The position numbers and the translations under genes are program-made. Shown here one piece after another: positions 9,198-18,227 of a stretch of 64,000 nucleotides of DNA. The notes under the pieces are model-generated. The model had not been told where the DNA came from, searched no databases, and worked only from the letters and a program-made list of their open reading frames with translations. The stretch is from VFMC01 sp040380855 (GTDB taxonomy: Bacteria; Actinomycetota; Acidimicrobiia; Acidimicrobiales; Ilumatobacteraceae): contig JBEIIG010000002.1 in assembly GCA_040380855.1 (NCBI GenBank), forward strand, positions 62,001-126,000. The letters run 5' to 3'. Position 1 is the stretch's first letter. Every line of letters starts with the position of its first letter.

Positions 9198-10628
9198 TCA
9201 GTGGGCGATCAACTCGCGACGGATGCGACCTCCCCGGCGAGTGAGCAACAGGGCCACCCCGATGATGACCGCACCCGACACCATGATCAGCAACGGTGCG
9301 CGACCCTCACCGGGGAAGAACCGGTTCACTGCCCACGGCACGTTCACCAGCAGCCCCAGCGAGCCGAACACCGACATCAACGCCCACCGCGGCATCGTCC
9401 CGACGGCCACCAGCGCCACGGCGCTCAGCAAGCCGAACACGGTGGCGAACGCGACCGACTGCACTGCGCAGAGGGCTGCACCGCCGACCAGGGCGAACCC
9501 TCCCAGCACGCTGACCGCGGTGCCGAGCCGCACACGAGGGTGCGTGGCCGCCAGCACGAGCACGATCCCGCCCAGCCAGGTGGCGATGCCGGTGGCGATG
9601 CCGGCGTCGCGAGCGAAGTACACGAGCGTGCTCGGCAAGGCCTGCAACAGCGCGAACACGCCGATGACGGCCAGCACCCGCCGCTCGACCTTCGTGGGGA
9701 GCACCTCGTTGTAGGCGGCCATCGCCACGAGCGCTGCGGCGCTGACGGTGACCAGGATCTGCCCGAACGCCTGCCAGTCGGTGCTGACGATCGTGGCACC
9801 CACCAGCAACGCCACCGCGCCGACGACCTCGGTCACGAGGGGCAGCGAGGTGAGCCGCAGCACCCCCAGTTCGACGATCGTGACGCCGACGGCCCACACC
9901 ACCAGGCCCGTCACTGCATCGGACGTGATCTGAGCGCTCAGCGCGCCGACCGTCACTGCGATGGCGGCGAGGAACGGCGCCTGTTGGAGCAGCCGGGGCC
10001 GGCCGGCCCAGGTGATCCCAGCGTGCACGGCAACGGTTCCCGCGACCGCCGCAGCGGTGACCAGGTCGTCGCTTGCGTCGAACACGTCGACCGCGACGAT
10101 GCCGGCGCACAGACCCGCCGACGCGGTCGACAGCAACCAGAGGAAGCTGCGCAACCGGGCCAACGCGGGGTGCGCGTCGTCGGGCACCAGGGAGCCCGCG
10201 ACCAGCAGAACCACCGACACGCCCCCGGCGAGCCCCAGGCGGCCCGCCGCGGGAAGGTCGTCCCACACCCGCGACAGCAGCAACACGAGCCCGACCAGGG
10301 CCAGGACGCCGCCCAGATACCCGAGTGCCTCGGCCACCGACGGCAGGCGATTCGCCACGGGTGACGGTCGTTCGGCGCGGGTCTCGGTGGGCCCCGCGGG
10401 TGGGGCGAACGACTGCAGGCCGGGGGCCGGCCCGAGTTGTCGGCGAGCCTGCTCGTAGCCGTTGATGGCGACGACCTGCGGGTGGGTGAGCAGGCCGGCA
10501 CGCTCCCACTCGTCGAGATGCTCGGCGAGTGACGCCACAGGGTCGCCGACCTCGGTGTGGGCGCCGTTGGGGTGACGCGCACCGTTGCGCACCCTGGTGA
10601 GCAGCGGCGTTGACGAGGTGAATGCCAT
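9198..10628 (-). CDS. Polytopic membrane protein (DUF2157-like)
   Basis: The 476-residue protein starts with a soluble helical segment of about 90 residues (LAEHLDEWERAGLLTHPQVVAI), the layout of DUF2157-type predicted membrane proteins. About 12-13 hydrophobic helices follow, packed with short loops, for example ALGYLGGVLALVGLVLLLSR near residue 110. It ends in a basic cytosolic tail. The start is ATG 10628, supported by GGAGGTCGATCC immediately upstream, one of the clearer Shine-Dalgarno sites here. The function is unknown. Confidence 0.75.
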   Translation of the reverse strand: MAFTSSTPLLTRVRNGARHPNGAHTEVGDPVASLAEHLDEWERAGLLTHPQVVAINGYEQARRQLGPAPGLQSFAPPAGPTETRAERPSPVANRLPSVAEALGYLGGVLALVGLVLLLSRVWDDLPAAGRLGLAGGVSVVLLVAGSLVPDDAHPALARLRSFLWLLSTASAGLCAGIVAVDVFDASDDLVTAAAVAGTVAVHAGITWAGRPRLLQQAPFLAAIAVTVGALSAQITSDAVTGLVVWAVGVTIVELGVLRLTSLPLVTEVVGAVALLVGATIVSTDWQAFGQILVTVSAAALVAMAAYNEVLPTKVERRVLAVIGVFALLQALPSTLVYFARDAGIATGIATWLGGIVLVLAATHPRVRLGTAVSVLGGFALVGGAALCAVQSVAFATVFGLLSAVALVAVGTMPRWALMSVFGSLGLLVNVPWAVNRFFPGEGRAPLLIMVSGAVIIGVALLLTRRGGRIRRELIAH

Positions 10629-10757
10629 GGATCGACCTCCGGGGTGACGATGCGCACATGGTGGCCGCCGATTCCGATCGAGGCCAGGGGACAATGGCCC
10701 GACCGCATCGACCTGCGGCCCCTCCGAGGCCCCAGGTCGCCGCCAGAGGATTCGGGC

Positions 10758-11495
10758 ATGGTGCTGTCAGACTGGGACCATCACGAACATGTCGACCCTC
10801 GCACCACGGACGAGCTGACCATGACGTTTGCGGCACCGGCCCCCGTGCTCGACGTGCCGCTCGGTACTGTCTCGCGCCCGCTGTGGCGTGGGCGGCTGCA
10901 CCAGTGGGCACTGTTCACCGCACTGCCGCTCATGGTGCTGCTCGCCGTGGTGGCCAACGGTGCCAAAGCCCGCGTCGCAGTGATCGTCTACGGCCTCGGA
11001 CTGTGCTCGATGTTCGCAGCGTCGACCACCTACCACCGTTGGGTGCACACGATCCGCGCCCGCACGCTCTGGCAACGCACCGACCACGCCATGATCTACG
11101 CCGCCATCGCCGGATCGTTCACGCCCGTATGCCTGTTGGCCATGCCACCCGCATGGGGAGTCACGCTCCTCGTCGTCATCTGGACCGGGGCCGTCGCGGG
11201 GGCGGTGATCAAGTTCGCGCTGTGGCACCGGGCGCGGGTGATCGGCAGCGTGCTCTACATGACCCTGTCGTGGATCGGCGTGATCGCGGTGCCGTTCCTG
11301 TGGTCGAACTACGGCGCCGGGCCGGTGGTGCTGCTGCTCGCCGGCGGTCTCGCCTACACCATCGGCGCCATCGGCTTCGCCCGCCGCTGGCCGCGGCTGT
11401 CGCCCACGGTGTTCTCGTACCACGAGGTCTGGCACGTCTTCACCGTCGTCGCCGCAGCCCTGCAACTCGGCGCGGTCTGGTACATCGCCACCTGA
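10758..11495 (+). CDS. Hemolysin III / PAQR family membrane protein
   Basis: This 245-residue, seven-helix protein shows the HlyIII/PAQR hallmarks: STTYHRW after the second helix, SFTPVCL in the middle, and HEVWHVF in the last helix. These supply the conserved His and Ser residues that bind a metal in the family. Bacterial members are linked to membrane homeostasis rather than haemolysis. ATG 10758 follows AGAGGA at nine bases; ATG 10821 is an internal alternative that keeps all motifs. The gene is divergent from the DUF2157-like gene, with 129 bases between starts. Confidence 0.88.
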   Translation: MVLSDWDHHEHVDPRTTDELTMTFAAPAPVLDVPLGTVSRPLWRGRLHQWALFTALPLMVLLAVVANGAKARVAVIVYGLGLCSMFAASTTYHRWVHTIRARTLWQRTDHAMIYAAIAGSFTPVCLLAMPPAWGVTLLVVIWTGAVAGAVIKFALWHRARVIGSVLYMTLSWIGVIAVPFLWSNYGAGPVVLLLAGGLAYTIGAIGFARRWPRLSPTVFSYHEVWHVFTVVAAALQLGAVWYIAT

Positions 11496-11511
11496 GCGGA
11501 GTGTCCCGAGC

Positions 11512-12363
11512 TCAGTGGTCGCCCTGGCCCGTGGGCTCGTCGAGCGACCAACCACGCCGCTGATCGAAGATCGTCTGACGGATGTTGGTGATCGTCACCT
11601 CGAGATCGTCGATCAGGCCACCGATGCGGTCGCGCACCTCGGGGTCGAGCCGCGGGTGCATCATCACCGCCTGCAACGAACTCGACAGCCCGAACAGCCG
11701 CTGCTGCACGGTGTCGTGCAGCATGCGGGCGGTCTCTTCGCGTTGGGCCACCACCTCGAGCTGGGCAGCGACCCTCTGGGCGGCACGCAACTCGGTGACA
11801 TCGACCATCGCCAAACGCAGCTGCTCACCCTCGGGTGAGCGCCGAGCTTCGACGGCCACCGTCGCGTCGGGCTGGGCATAGCGGACCAGATGCAGTTCGC
11901 AGCTGTGCTCGCCACGAGTACGCAGCGCCCGCTCGATGAACCGGGTCACCTGATCACGCTCGCCCGCCACGACGCGGTCGACCAACCGCAGGCCCACGGC
12001 GCGGGCGCGCTCGACGCCCAGCAGTTCGGCGCCGCAGAGGTTCGACTGCACCACCATGCCCTCGCGATCGAGCGTCAGATAGCCGGCCGGAGCGAAGTCG
12101 TAGAGATCGACGTAACGCGCCAGGCTCTCGGCCAACTGCTCTCGCGCAGTGCGGAGCTCTTGCTGTTGCAGATCGAGCTCGATCTGGTGCACGGCGAGCT
12201 GGTGGACGATCCGCATCGTCTCGTCGTGTTCGAGGTCGGCGCGATGCCCTGCCCTGCTGGCGAGGATGGCCTCGGCGCGCCCCAGCAGGTCGTTGAGGCC
12301 GCTGGTCGATGGGTCGCTGCCCGATGTGTCCGGTGCGACGCCGTTGCCCGCTCGCTCGCTCAT
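11512..12363 (-). CDS. PAS protein with kinase-type helix but no ATPase domain
   Basis: The protein has 283 residues. An N-terminal helical region is rich in Gln/Glu (VHQLAVHQIELDLQQQELR). A PAS domain follows at about residues 85-200 (YDFAPAGYLTLDREGMVVQSN). Next is a helix with EETARMLHDTVQQRLFGLS, which looks like the dimerisation/phosphoacceptor helix of HisKA_3 (NarL-partner) kinases with its His. The chain stops about 55 residues later, with no N, G1 or G2 boxes, so it cannot bind ATP as a kinase by itself. The start ATG shares one base with the upstream CheB-CheR stop (TGATG), which implies translational coupling. Confidence 0.8.
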   Translation of the reverse strand: MSERAGNGVAPDTSGSDPSTSGLNDLLGRAEAILASRAGHRADLEHDETMRIVHQLAVHQIELDLQQQELRTAREQLAESLARYVDLYDFAPAGYLTLDREGMVVQSNLCGAELLGVERARAVGLRLVDRVVAGERDQVTRFIERALRTRGEHSCELHLVRYAQPDATVAVEARRSPEGEQLRLAMVDVTELRAAQRVAAQLEVVAQREETARMLHDTVQQRLFGLSSSLQAVMMHPRLDPEVRDRIGGLIDDLEVTITNIRQTIFDQRRGWSLDEPTGQGDH

Positions 12364-15059
12364 CAGGTACCTGTTCCGGTGCGCAGCCGCGCCTCGAGTT
12401 GCTTGGCCTCGGTGACCTCGGTGAAGGTCAGCACCACACCATCGATCCGGCCGTCGTGGGTGCGGTACGGCATCACCCGCGAGGCGAACCAGCGGCCATC
12501 GTCGGTCTCGATGTCGCGTGAGATCGTCGCCTCGGCCGCCAGCGCTGCTGCCACGTCGTCGGCCAACTCGGGATAGCGGACGCGCCACGCCAGGTCGGTG
12601 ATGGGCCGACCGATGTCGGAGGCGAGGACGTTCATGAGCGCGCTCATCCGCGGCGTGAACCGCCGCACCTTCACCTCGGCATCGAGGAAGAGCGTGGCGA
12701 TCTGGGTGCTGTCGAGGAGGTTGGCCATGTCGTCGCTGGCGAGGGTGAGTTCGTCGACACGGTCCTGGAGTTCGCGGTTCAGGGTCTGCAGTTCCTCGTT
12801 CATCGACTGCATCTCCTCCATCGAGATCGTCAACTCCTCGTTGATCGACTGGAGTTCCTCGTTGGTCGACTGCAGCTCCTCGTTCAGCGAGGCCAACTCC
12901 TCGCGGGTGCTCTGCGCATCGTCGTAGGCGGCCCGCAGTTCGGTGTAGGCCGTCTCGAGTTCGGCATTCAGTTCGCTCACCAGATCGGCGCCCGCGCTCG
13001 AGGCGGCCACCGACGACGGCTCACCGGCGTCGACGTCGATCGGCTCGCGTTCGTCGAAGGTGACCAGCACATGATCGCCCGGGGCATCGTCGACATGGAC
13101 GGGACGCACCGTCACGTCGACGAGGTGCACCGAATCGTTCACCTCGATCCGCACCGCATCGAGGTGCTCTTCGTGCTGCGAAGCCAGAGCACTCCTGAAG
13201 GCTCGCCCGAGCACCAGTCGCAAGCCGTCGCGCGCCATGGCCAGCACGTTCCAGTTGGCCCGGCCCGTGGGCGGCTCGAGGTAGTTGCCCGTTCTGCCGC
13301 TCACGTAGACGATGTTGCCGAGGTGGTCGGCCAGCACGGCCGGTGGCCCGTACGACTGCACCAGCAACCGCTCGACCGCGTGCTGCAGATGGACCGTGTG
13401 CCCCTCCCGAGTCGCCACTGCCGACGCCACCGGGGTGTGCCCCGCCAACGGCACCAGGGTGGCCCGCGAGCCCGCGTGTGCATAGTTGAACAGCCGCGTC
13501 GGCTGCACCGACGCCGTGTCGCGACGGCGATAGATGCGCAGTCGTTCGAATGCCGGAACGAACTGCTCGGTGGCGTCTCCCACCGTCTCGGCGATTCCGA
13601 GCACCAACACGCCGCTGGGCTGCAAGGCGTAGTGCAGCAGCGGCAAGATGCGCTGCTGCAACTCGGGTTCGAGATAGATGAGCAGGTTGCGGCAGGTGAC
13701 GATGTCGAGACGCGTGAACGGCGGGTCGCCGACGATGTCGTGCGGAGCGAACACCACCATCTGCCGGAGGTGCTTGCTCACCTCGAAACGGGTCTCGGTG
13801 CGCACGAAGAAGCGGTCGAGGCGCTCGGGGCTCACGTCGGCGGCGATGCCGAGCGGGAAGATGCCGGCCCGCGCCCGTTCGATGGCGCTCTCGTCGATGT
13901 CGGTGGCGAAGATCCGCAGCGAGAAGCGAGGCGTCGTCGGCCTGCGGTCGAGGGCTTCGGCGAACACCATCGCGAGTGTGTACGCCTCTTCGCCGGTCGA
14001 GCACGCCGGTACCCAGGCGCGCAACGTACCGCCATCGGGATGCGCTGCGAACAGCGCCGGCAGCACCTCGTCGCGGAGGGTCGTCCACACCTCGGCATCG
14101 CGGAAGAAGCTGGTGACGCCGATCATCAGCTCTCGATGCAAGCGACCGAGCTCGGCCGGGTGCTCGCGCAGGTAGCGCAGGTAGTCGGCGAGTTTCGCCA
14201 ACTGGTGCAGACCCATCCGGCGCTCGATGCGGCGGATGATCGTGCCCCGCTTGTACAGCGACACGTCGTGGCCGGTCGCCACACGCAGCAGTTCGACGAT
14301 CTGGGCGAGCTCGCTGCTCTCGACCTCGGCGGTGGGCGGCGGGGCAGGTTGCGCATCGTACTGCTCGCCGGATCCGGGCTGGATCGGTCGACGAACATGC
14401 GCGAGCACCAGCGCGGGCAACTCGTCGACCGTTGCCACCACATCGGCCGCATCGGCTTCGACGGCACTGCGCGGCATCCCCTCGAACGCCGCCGTCAGCG
14501 GGTCCTGCACGAAGGTGGCGCCCCCGGCATCCTTGACCGCGCGGAGGCCGAGGGTGCCGTCGGAGCCCATGCCCGACAGGACCACGCCCACACTTGCAGG
14601 GCCGCGCTGCTGAGCGAGCGAACGGAACAGCACGTCGACCGGCAGGCGCGGGCCACGCTCGGCAGTCGGCTCGCGGACACGCAGCACCTGGCCGTCGATC
14701 TCGAGATCGCGGTTCGGGGGAATGACGTACACCCGGTCGGCGACGATGGGCATCGAGTCGGCGGCCTCGGCGACGGTCAGTGCCGTTGCCCGCTGCAGCA
14801 GCGGGGCGAGCATGCCCTTGCGCGTCGGGTCGAGGTGCTGCACCACGACGAACGCGATGCCGCTGCCGCGAGGCACCCCGTTGAAGAACCGTTCGAGCGC
14901 CTCGAGCCCACCAGCAGACGCGCCGACGCCGACGACCGGGACAGGGTTGGATGGCCCGGGCGCTTCCACCTGCGGGAAGGTACCAGTCGACATGTCCTGG
15001 CAGACAGGCCGAGAGTCCCGATCTTCCGACGGCGAGCCATCACTTGGGCGAGCGCTCAT
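12363..15059 (-). CDS. CheB-CheR fusion protein with coiled coil and PAS domain
   Basis: The 898-residue protein starts with a CheB methylesterase domain carrying the expected triad: Ser48 in GASAGG, His75 in QHLDP and Asp167 in GMGSDGT. A CheR methyltransferase follows (RRIERRMGLHQL, ELMIGVTSFFRD, then WVPACSTGEEAYTLAM for S-adenosylmethionine binding and FTRLDIVTCRNLLIYL). A long coiled coil of SMNEEL-like repeats (about residues 690-780) leads to a PAS domain near residues 785-890. There is no receiver domain and no kinase core. No flagellar or other chemotaxis genes are nearby, so an alternative sensory role is likely. ATG 15059 was chosen; ATG 14993 is possible. Confidence 0.9.
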   Translation of the reverse strand: MSARPSDGSPSEDRDSRPVCQDMSTGTFPQVEAPGPSNPVPVVGVGASAGGLEALERFFNGVPRGSGIAFVVVQHLDPTRKGMLAPLLQRATALTVAEAADSMPIVADRVYVIPPNRDLEIDGQVLRVREPTAERGPRLPVDVLFRSLAQQRGPASVGVVLSGMGSDGTLGLRAVKDAGGATFVQDPLTAAFEGMPRSAVEADAADVVATVDELPALVLAHVRRPIQPGSGEQYDAQPAPPPTAEVESSELAQIVELLRVATGHDVSLYKRGTIIRRIERRMGLHQLAKLADYLRYLREHPAELGRLHRELMIGVTSFFRDAEVWTTLRDEVLPALFAAHPDGGTLRAWVPACSTGEEAYTLAMVFAEALDRRPTTPRFSLRIFATDIDESAIERARAGIFPLGIAADVSPERLDRFFVRTETRFEVSKHLRQMVVFAPHDIVGDPPFTRLDIVTCRNLLIYLEPELQQRILPLLHYALQPSGVLVLGIAETVGDATEQFVPAFERLRIYRRRDTASVQPTRLFNYAHAGSRATLVPLAGHTPVASAVATREGHTVHLQHAVERLLVQSYGPPAVLADHLGNIVYVSGRTGNYLEPPTGRANWNVLAMARDGLRLVLGRAFRSALASQHEEHLDAVRIEVNDSVHLVDVTVRPVHVDDAPGDHVLVTFDEREPIDVDAGEPSSVAASSAGADLVSELNAELETAYTELRAAYDDAQSTREELASLNEELQSTNEELQSINEELTISMEEMQSMNEELQTLNRELQDRVDELTLASDDMANLLDSTQIATLFLDAEVKVRRFTPRMSALMNVLASDIGRPITDLAWRVRYPELADDVAAALAAEATISRDIETDDGRWFASRVMPYRTHDGRIDGVVLTFTEVTEAKQLEARLRTGTGT

Positions 15060-15076
15060 CGTTCAACAACTGTTCA

Positions 15077-15116
15077 CTCAACCGATGTTGAGCGATTTCC
15101 AGCCGTCCCGTACGGT
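15077..15116 (+). promoter_or_regulatory. Leaderless promoter with perfect palindrome over the -35
   Basis: The palindrome CTCAAC-CGAT-GTTGAG (15077-15092) overlaps a -35 hexamer TTGAGC (15088-15093). A 17-base spacer leads to the -10 TACGGT (15111-15116). Six bases later comes the ATG of the ArsR-phosphatase gene, so the transcript probably begins at the start codon. The palindrome is a good candidate for the autoregulatory operator of the ArsR domain and could also repress the divergent CheB-CheR gene. Confidence 0.65.
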
Positions 15117-15122
15117 GCCCAC

Positions 15123-15836
15123 ATGCGTACCGACTACCGCTCCGGCGCACCATCGCTCGAGCAGCGCGCCGCCATGTATGCCGCGCTGGGCGACGCCACC
15201 CGACTACTGATCATCGACGACCTGCGCTGCTGCGACCGGTCGCCGTCGGAGCTCAGCCACCGCCACCGCATTCCCACCAACCTGCTCGCGCACCACCTCG
15301 ACGTACTCGAAGGGGCCGGCCTCATCAGCCGCTCCGTGTCGTCGGGTGATGGGCGACGGCGGTACATCGGTCTGCGCTCCCAGGCGCTCGAGGCACTGCA
15401 CCAGCCCGTTGTCACCCTGCCACACCGGGTGCTGTTCCTCTGCAGCCACAACTCGGCCCGCTCGCAACTCGCTGCGGCGCTGTGGACCGCTCGCACGGGT
15501 CGGCCCGCCGGGTCGGCCGGCACGCGACCCGCCCCTGCGGTGCATCGCGGCGCTGTCGCCGCAGCGCGGCGCGCCGGCCTCGACCTCTCCACGGCACAGC
15601 CTCGCTCGATCGGGCGCATCCCCGCCGGCACTCAAGTGGTCACGGTGTGCGACCACGCCCACGAGGAACTCGAACCGGCCTCCGCCTGGTGGCACTGGTC
15701 GACCCCCGATCCGGTTCCCGTCGGCACCGCCGCTGCGTTCGACACCGTGGTGGCCTCGCTCGACGCACGCATCAGCGCAGTCGTCGCCTCCCCGACGCTC
15801 ACCCGTTCCACCTCATCGACCCGGAGCACCTCATGA
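15123..15836 (+). CDS. ArsR-type regulator fused to ArsC-like (LMWP) phosphatase domain
   Basis: The 237-residue fusion begins with a winged-helix domain (residues about 12-90: MYAALGDATRLLIIDDLRCC, with LAHHLDVLEGAGLI as recognition region). A low-molecular-weight phosphatase/arsenate reductase fold follows from about residue 100. It has the P-loop FLCSHNSARSQ (CX5R) and the later TVCDHAHEELEP with a second Cys and an acidic loop. The regulator domain has a CC pair in LRCCDR that could bind As(III). Such fusions are known beside ars genes; here it heads the GAPDH-ArsJ operon. The stop overlaps the next start (ATGA). Whether the enzyme half is active cannot be seen. Confidence 0.88.
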   Translation: MRTDYRSGAPSLEQRAAMYAALGDATRLLIIDDLRCCDRSPSELSHRHRIPTNLLAHHLDVLEGAGLISRSVSSGDGRRRYIGLRSQALEALHQPVVTLPHRVLFLCSHNSARSQLAAALWTARTGRPAGSAGTRPAPAVHRGAVAAARRAGLDLSTAQPRSIGRIPAGTQVVTVCDHAHEELEPASAWWHWSTPDPVPVGTAAAFDTVVASLDARISAVVASPTLTRSTSSTRSTS

Positions 15837-16888
15837 ACGCTGTCGCCCCTGTCCGCATCGGCATCAACGGTTTCGGGCGGATGGGGCGCCTCGTCGTGCG
15901 CGCCCTGCGCCAGCAGCCCGGCCTGCAGCTGGTTCACGTGAACGAGCACAAGGGCGATGCCGCGACGGCGGCCCATCTGCTGCAGTTCGACACCGTGCAC
16001 GGCCGCTACCAGGGTGAGGTCATCTCGTCGGGCTCGATGCTGCACATCGACGGTGCAGCGGTGGGCTACTCGTCGCACGACACCCCGGGTGCGGTGCCCT
16101 GGGACGACCACGGTGTCGACATCGTGCTCGAGTGCACCGGCAAGTTCCGTACCGTTGCCCTGCTCGAGCCCTACTTCGCGCGCGGCGTGCGCAAGGTGGT
16201 GGTGGCTGCGCCGGTGAAGGACGAGCCACGACCCGACACGGCGGTGCTGAACGTGGTGATGGGCTGCAACGACCACCTCTACGACCCTGCGGTGCACCGC
16301 ATCGTCACCGCTGCGTCGTGCACCACCAACAGCCTCGCCCCGGTGGTGAAGGTGCTGCACGGCGCCATCGGCATCGAGCGGGGTGCCATCACCACCATCC
16401 ACGACGTCACCAACACCCAGACCATCGTCGATGCGCCCCACAAGGATCTCCGCCGCGCCCGCTCGGCGCTCAACTCGCTCATCCCCACGTCCACCGGGTC
16501 GGCGACGGCGATCACGATGATCTACCCCGAGCTCACCGGGCGACTGAACGGCCTGGCGGTCCGCGTGCCCATGCTGAACGCATCGCTCACCGACGCCGTG
16601 TTCACCATGCGCCGCGACGTGACGGTCGACGAGGTGAACGATCTGCTGCGCACCGCCGCCGAGGGCGACCTGGCCGGCGTCCTCGGCTTCGAGGACCGAC
16701 CACTGGTGTCGGCCGACTACGTGAACGACACCCGCTCGGGCATCGTCGACGGCCTGAGCACGATGGTGGTCGACGACCGCCTGGTGAAGGTGCTCGTCTG
16801 GTACGACAACGAGTACGGCTACGTGTTCCGCATGGCCGAGTTGGCCGCACTGGTGGGTGCTTCGCTCGGGACGAGCACCGCTCGATGA
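15833..16888 (+). CDS. ArsJ-associated glyceraldehyde-3-phosphate dehydrogenase
   Basis: The 351-residue protein is a type I GAPDH: NAD-binding INGFGRMGRLV at the N-terminus, the catalytic Cys in ASCTTNSLAP, and the C-terminal WYDNEYGYVFRM. In ArsJ operons this enzyme uses arsenate in place of phosphate to form 1-arseno-3-phosphoglycerate, which the partner exports. Placement between the ArsR-phosphatase fusion and ArsJ, with four-base ATGA overlaps on both sides, strongly supports that role over glycolysis. The sequence alone does not show substrate preference. Confidence 0.93.
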   Translation: MNAVAPVRIGINGFGRMGRLVVRALRQQPGLQLVHVNEHKGDAATAAHLLQFDTVHGRYQGEVISSGSMLHIDGAAVGYSSHDTPGAVPWDDHGVDIVLECTGKFRTVALLEPYFARGVRKVVVAAPVKDEPRPDTAVLNVVMGCNDHLYDPAVHRIVTAASCTTNSLAPVVKVLHGAIGIERGAITTIHDVTNTQTIVDAPHKDLRRARSALNSLIPTSTGSATAITMIYPELTGRLNGLAVRVPMLNASLTDAVFTMRRDVTVDEVNDLLRTAAEGDLAGVLGFEDRPLVSADYVNDTRSGIVDGLSTMVVDDRLVKVLVWYDNEYGYVFRMAELAALVGASLGTSTAR

Positions 16889-18117
16889 AGCTGCGCAACT
16901 ACGCCCTCGTCACCGCCGGCTACTGGGCGTTCACGCTCACCGACGGCGCGTTGCGCATGCTGGTGCTGCTGCACTTCCACGACCTCGGCTACTCGCCGGT
17001 GGCGGTCGCCTTCTTGTTCCTCGCCTACGAGTTCATGGGCATCCTCACCAATCTGCTGGGCGGCTGGGTGGGCGCGCGGCGCGGCCTCAACCGCACGCTG
17101 GTGGCCGGCCTCGGCCTGCAGATCGTCGCCCTGGTGGCCCTCACCCTGCAGCAGGCCGGCTGGCGCGAATGGGTGTCGGTGGTGTTCGTGATGGCTGCCC
17201 AGGCACTGTCGGGCATCGCCAAGGACCTCACCAAGATGAGTTCGAAGAGCGCGGTGAAGGCCGTGGCCGGCAACGCCGACGGTGCGCTGTTCAAACTGGT
17301 GGCCGTCCTCACCGGTTCGAAGAACGCGCTGAAGGGCGTGGGCTTCTTCCTGGGCGCCGTGCTGCTGTCGTGGCTGGGGTACGACAACTCGCTGTGGTCG
17401 ATGGCGGCGATGCTGGCCGTCGTCGTGGTGGCGCTGCTGGTGCTGCTGAACGAAGACATCGGTCGTTCGAAGAAGAAGCCGCCGCTGCGGTCGATCCTGT
17501 CGAAGTCGACCGCCATCAACCGCCTGTCGGCTGCCCGGTTCTTCCTGTTCAGCTCGCGCGACATCTGGTTCGTCGTGGCGCTGCCGGTATTCCTCGACGA
17601 GCAACTCGGCTGGTCGTACTCGGGCATCGGGGCCTTCCTGGCGCTGTGGGTCATCGGCTACGGCGCAGTGCAGTCGTTCGCCCCCCGGCTGCTGGCTCGC
17701 GGCGGCAGGCTCGACGAGGTGCGGGCCGCGCAGCGGTGGGCGCTTGTGCTCGCTGCCGTCGCCGCGGCGATCGCCGTGGCCGTCGCGCTCGACATCGCCG
17801 TCACCGTGGCCGTGGTGGGCGGTCTGGTGGTGTTCGGCATGGTGTTCGCCCTGAACTCGTCGCTGCACAGTTACCTCGTGCTGGCCTACAGCGACGACGA
17901 CGAGGTGGCCCTCGACGTGGGCTTCTACTACTCGGCCAACGCCGCCGGCCGGTTGGTGGGCACGCTGCTGTCAGGCGTGCTGTACTTGTGGGACGGCTTG
18001 GTGACGGCGCTGTGGGGCACCGCCGTGTTCGTGCTGGTCACCTGGCTGCTCACCCTGCGCCTGCCCGCAGTGCCCGACGACGTGTCTGTGTCCCTCGCCA
18101 CCGTCGACGCCGACTGA
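16885..18117 (+). CDS. arsJ: ArsJ, organoarsenical efflux MFS transporter
   Basis: The 410-residue, roughly 12-helix MFS protein matches ArsJ, which exports 1-arseno-3-phosphoglycerate made by the adjacent GAPDH; outside the cell it breaks down to arsenate. Visible marks are the N-terminal YALVTAGYWAFTLTDGALRM, the conserved loop GIAKDLTKMSSKSAVKAVAG, SARFFLFSSRDIWFVVALPV in the middle, and YYSANAAGRLVGTLLSGVLY near the end. It is translationally coupled to GAPDH (ATGA) and is followed by a perfect 21-bp inverted repeat that probably ends the operon. Confidence 0.93.
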   Translation: MKLRNYALVTAGYWAFTLTDGALRMLVLLHFHDLGYSPVAVAFLFLAYEFMGILTNLLGGWVGARRGLNRTLVAGLGLQIVALVALTLQQAGWREWVSVVFVMAAQALSGIAKDLTKMSSKSAVKAVAGNADGALFKLVAVLTGSKNALKGVGFFLGAVLLSWLGYDNSLWSMAAMLAVVVVALLVLLNEDIGRSKKKPPLRSILSKSTAINRLSAARFFLFSSRDIWFVVALPVFLDEQLGWSYSGIGAFLALWVIGYGAVQSFAPRLLARGGRLDEVRAAQRWALVLAAVAAAIAVAVALDIAVTVAVVGGLVVFGMVFALNSSLHSYLVLAYSDDDEVALDVGFYYSANAAGRLVGTLLSGVLYLWDGLVTALWGTAVFVLVTWLLTLRLPAVPDDVSVSLATVDAD

Positions 18118-18160
18118 CCCCCGCCACCCGACCCGCCCTGCCCCACCCGCTGTCAACCCG

Positions 18161-18206
18161 TTCTTGCGACGATTCGCGTCGAATGCGACGCGAATCGTCG
18201 CAAGAA
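18161..18206. terminator. 21-bp perfect inverted repeat between arsJ and arsR
   Basis: The arms 18161-18181 and 18186-18206 are exact reverse complements (beginning TTCTTGCGACGATTCG) with a four-base loop AATG. The element sits between the ends of two convergent genes. It has no long T-tract, only TTCTT/AAGAA at the base, so a bidirectional terminator is the simplest reading, but a mobile palindromic repeat is not excluded. Confidence 0.6.
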
Positions 18207-18227
18207 CCGACTCGGACTGGTGGCAGG

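Noticed and set aside
13071..15836. Very long open frame on the plus strand across the CheB-CheR gene
   Set aside because: It runs antisense to a gene with clear catalytic motifs and only becomes the ArsR-phosphatase gene at its end; the long part is a G/C-bias artefact.
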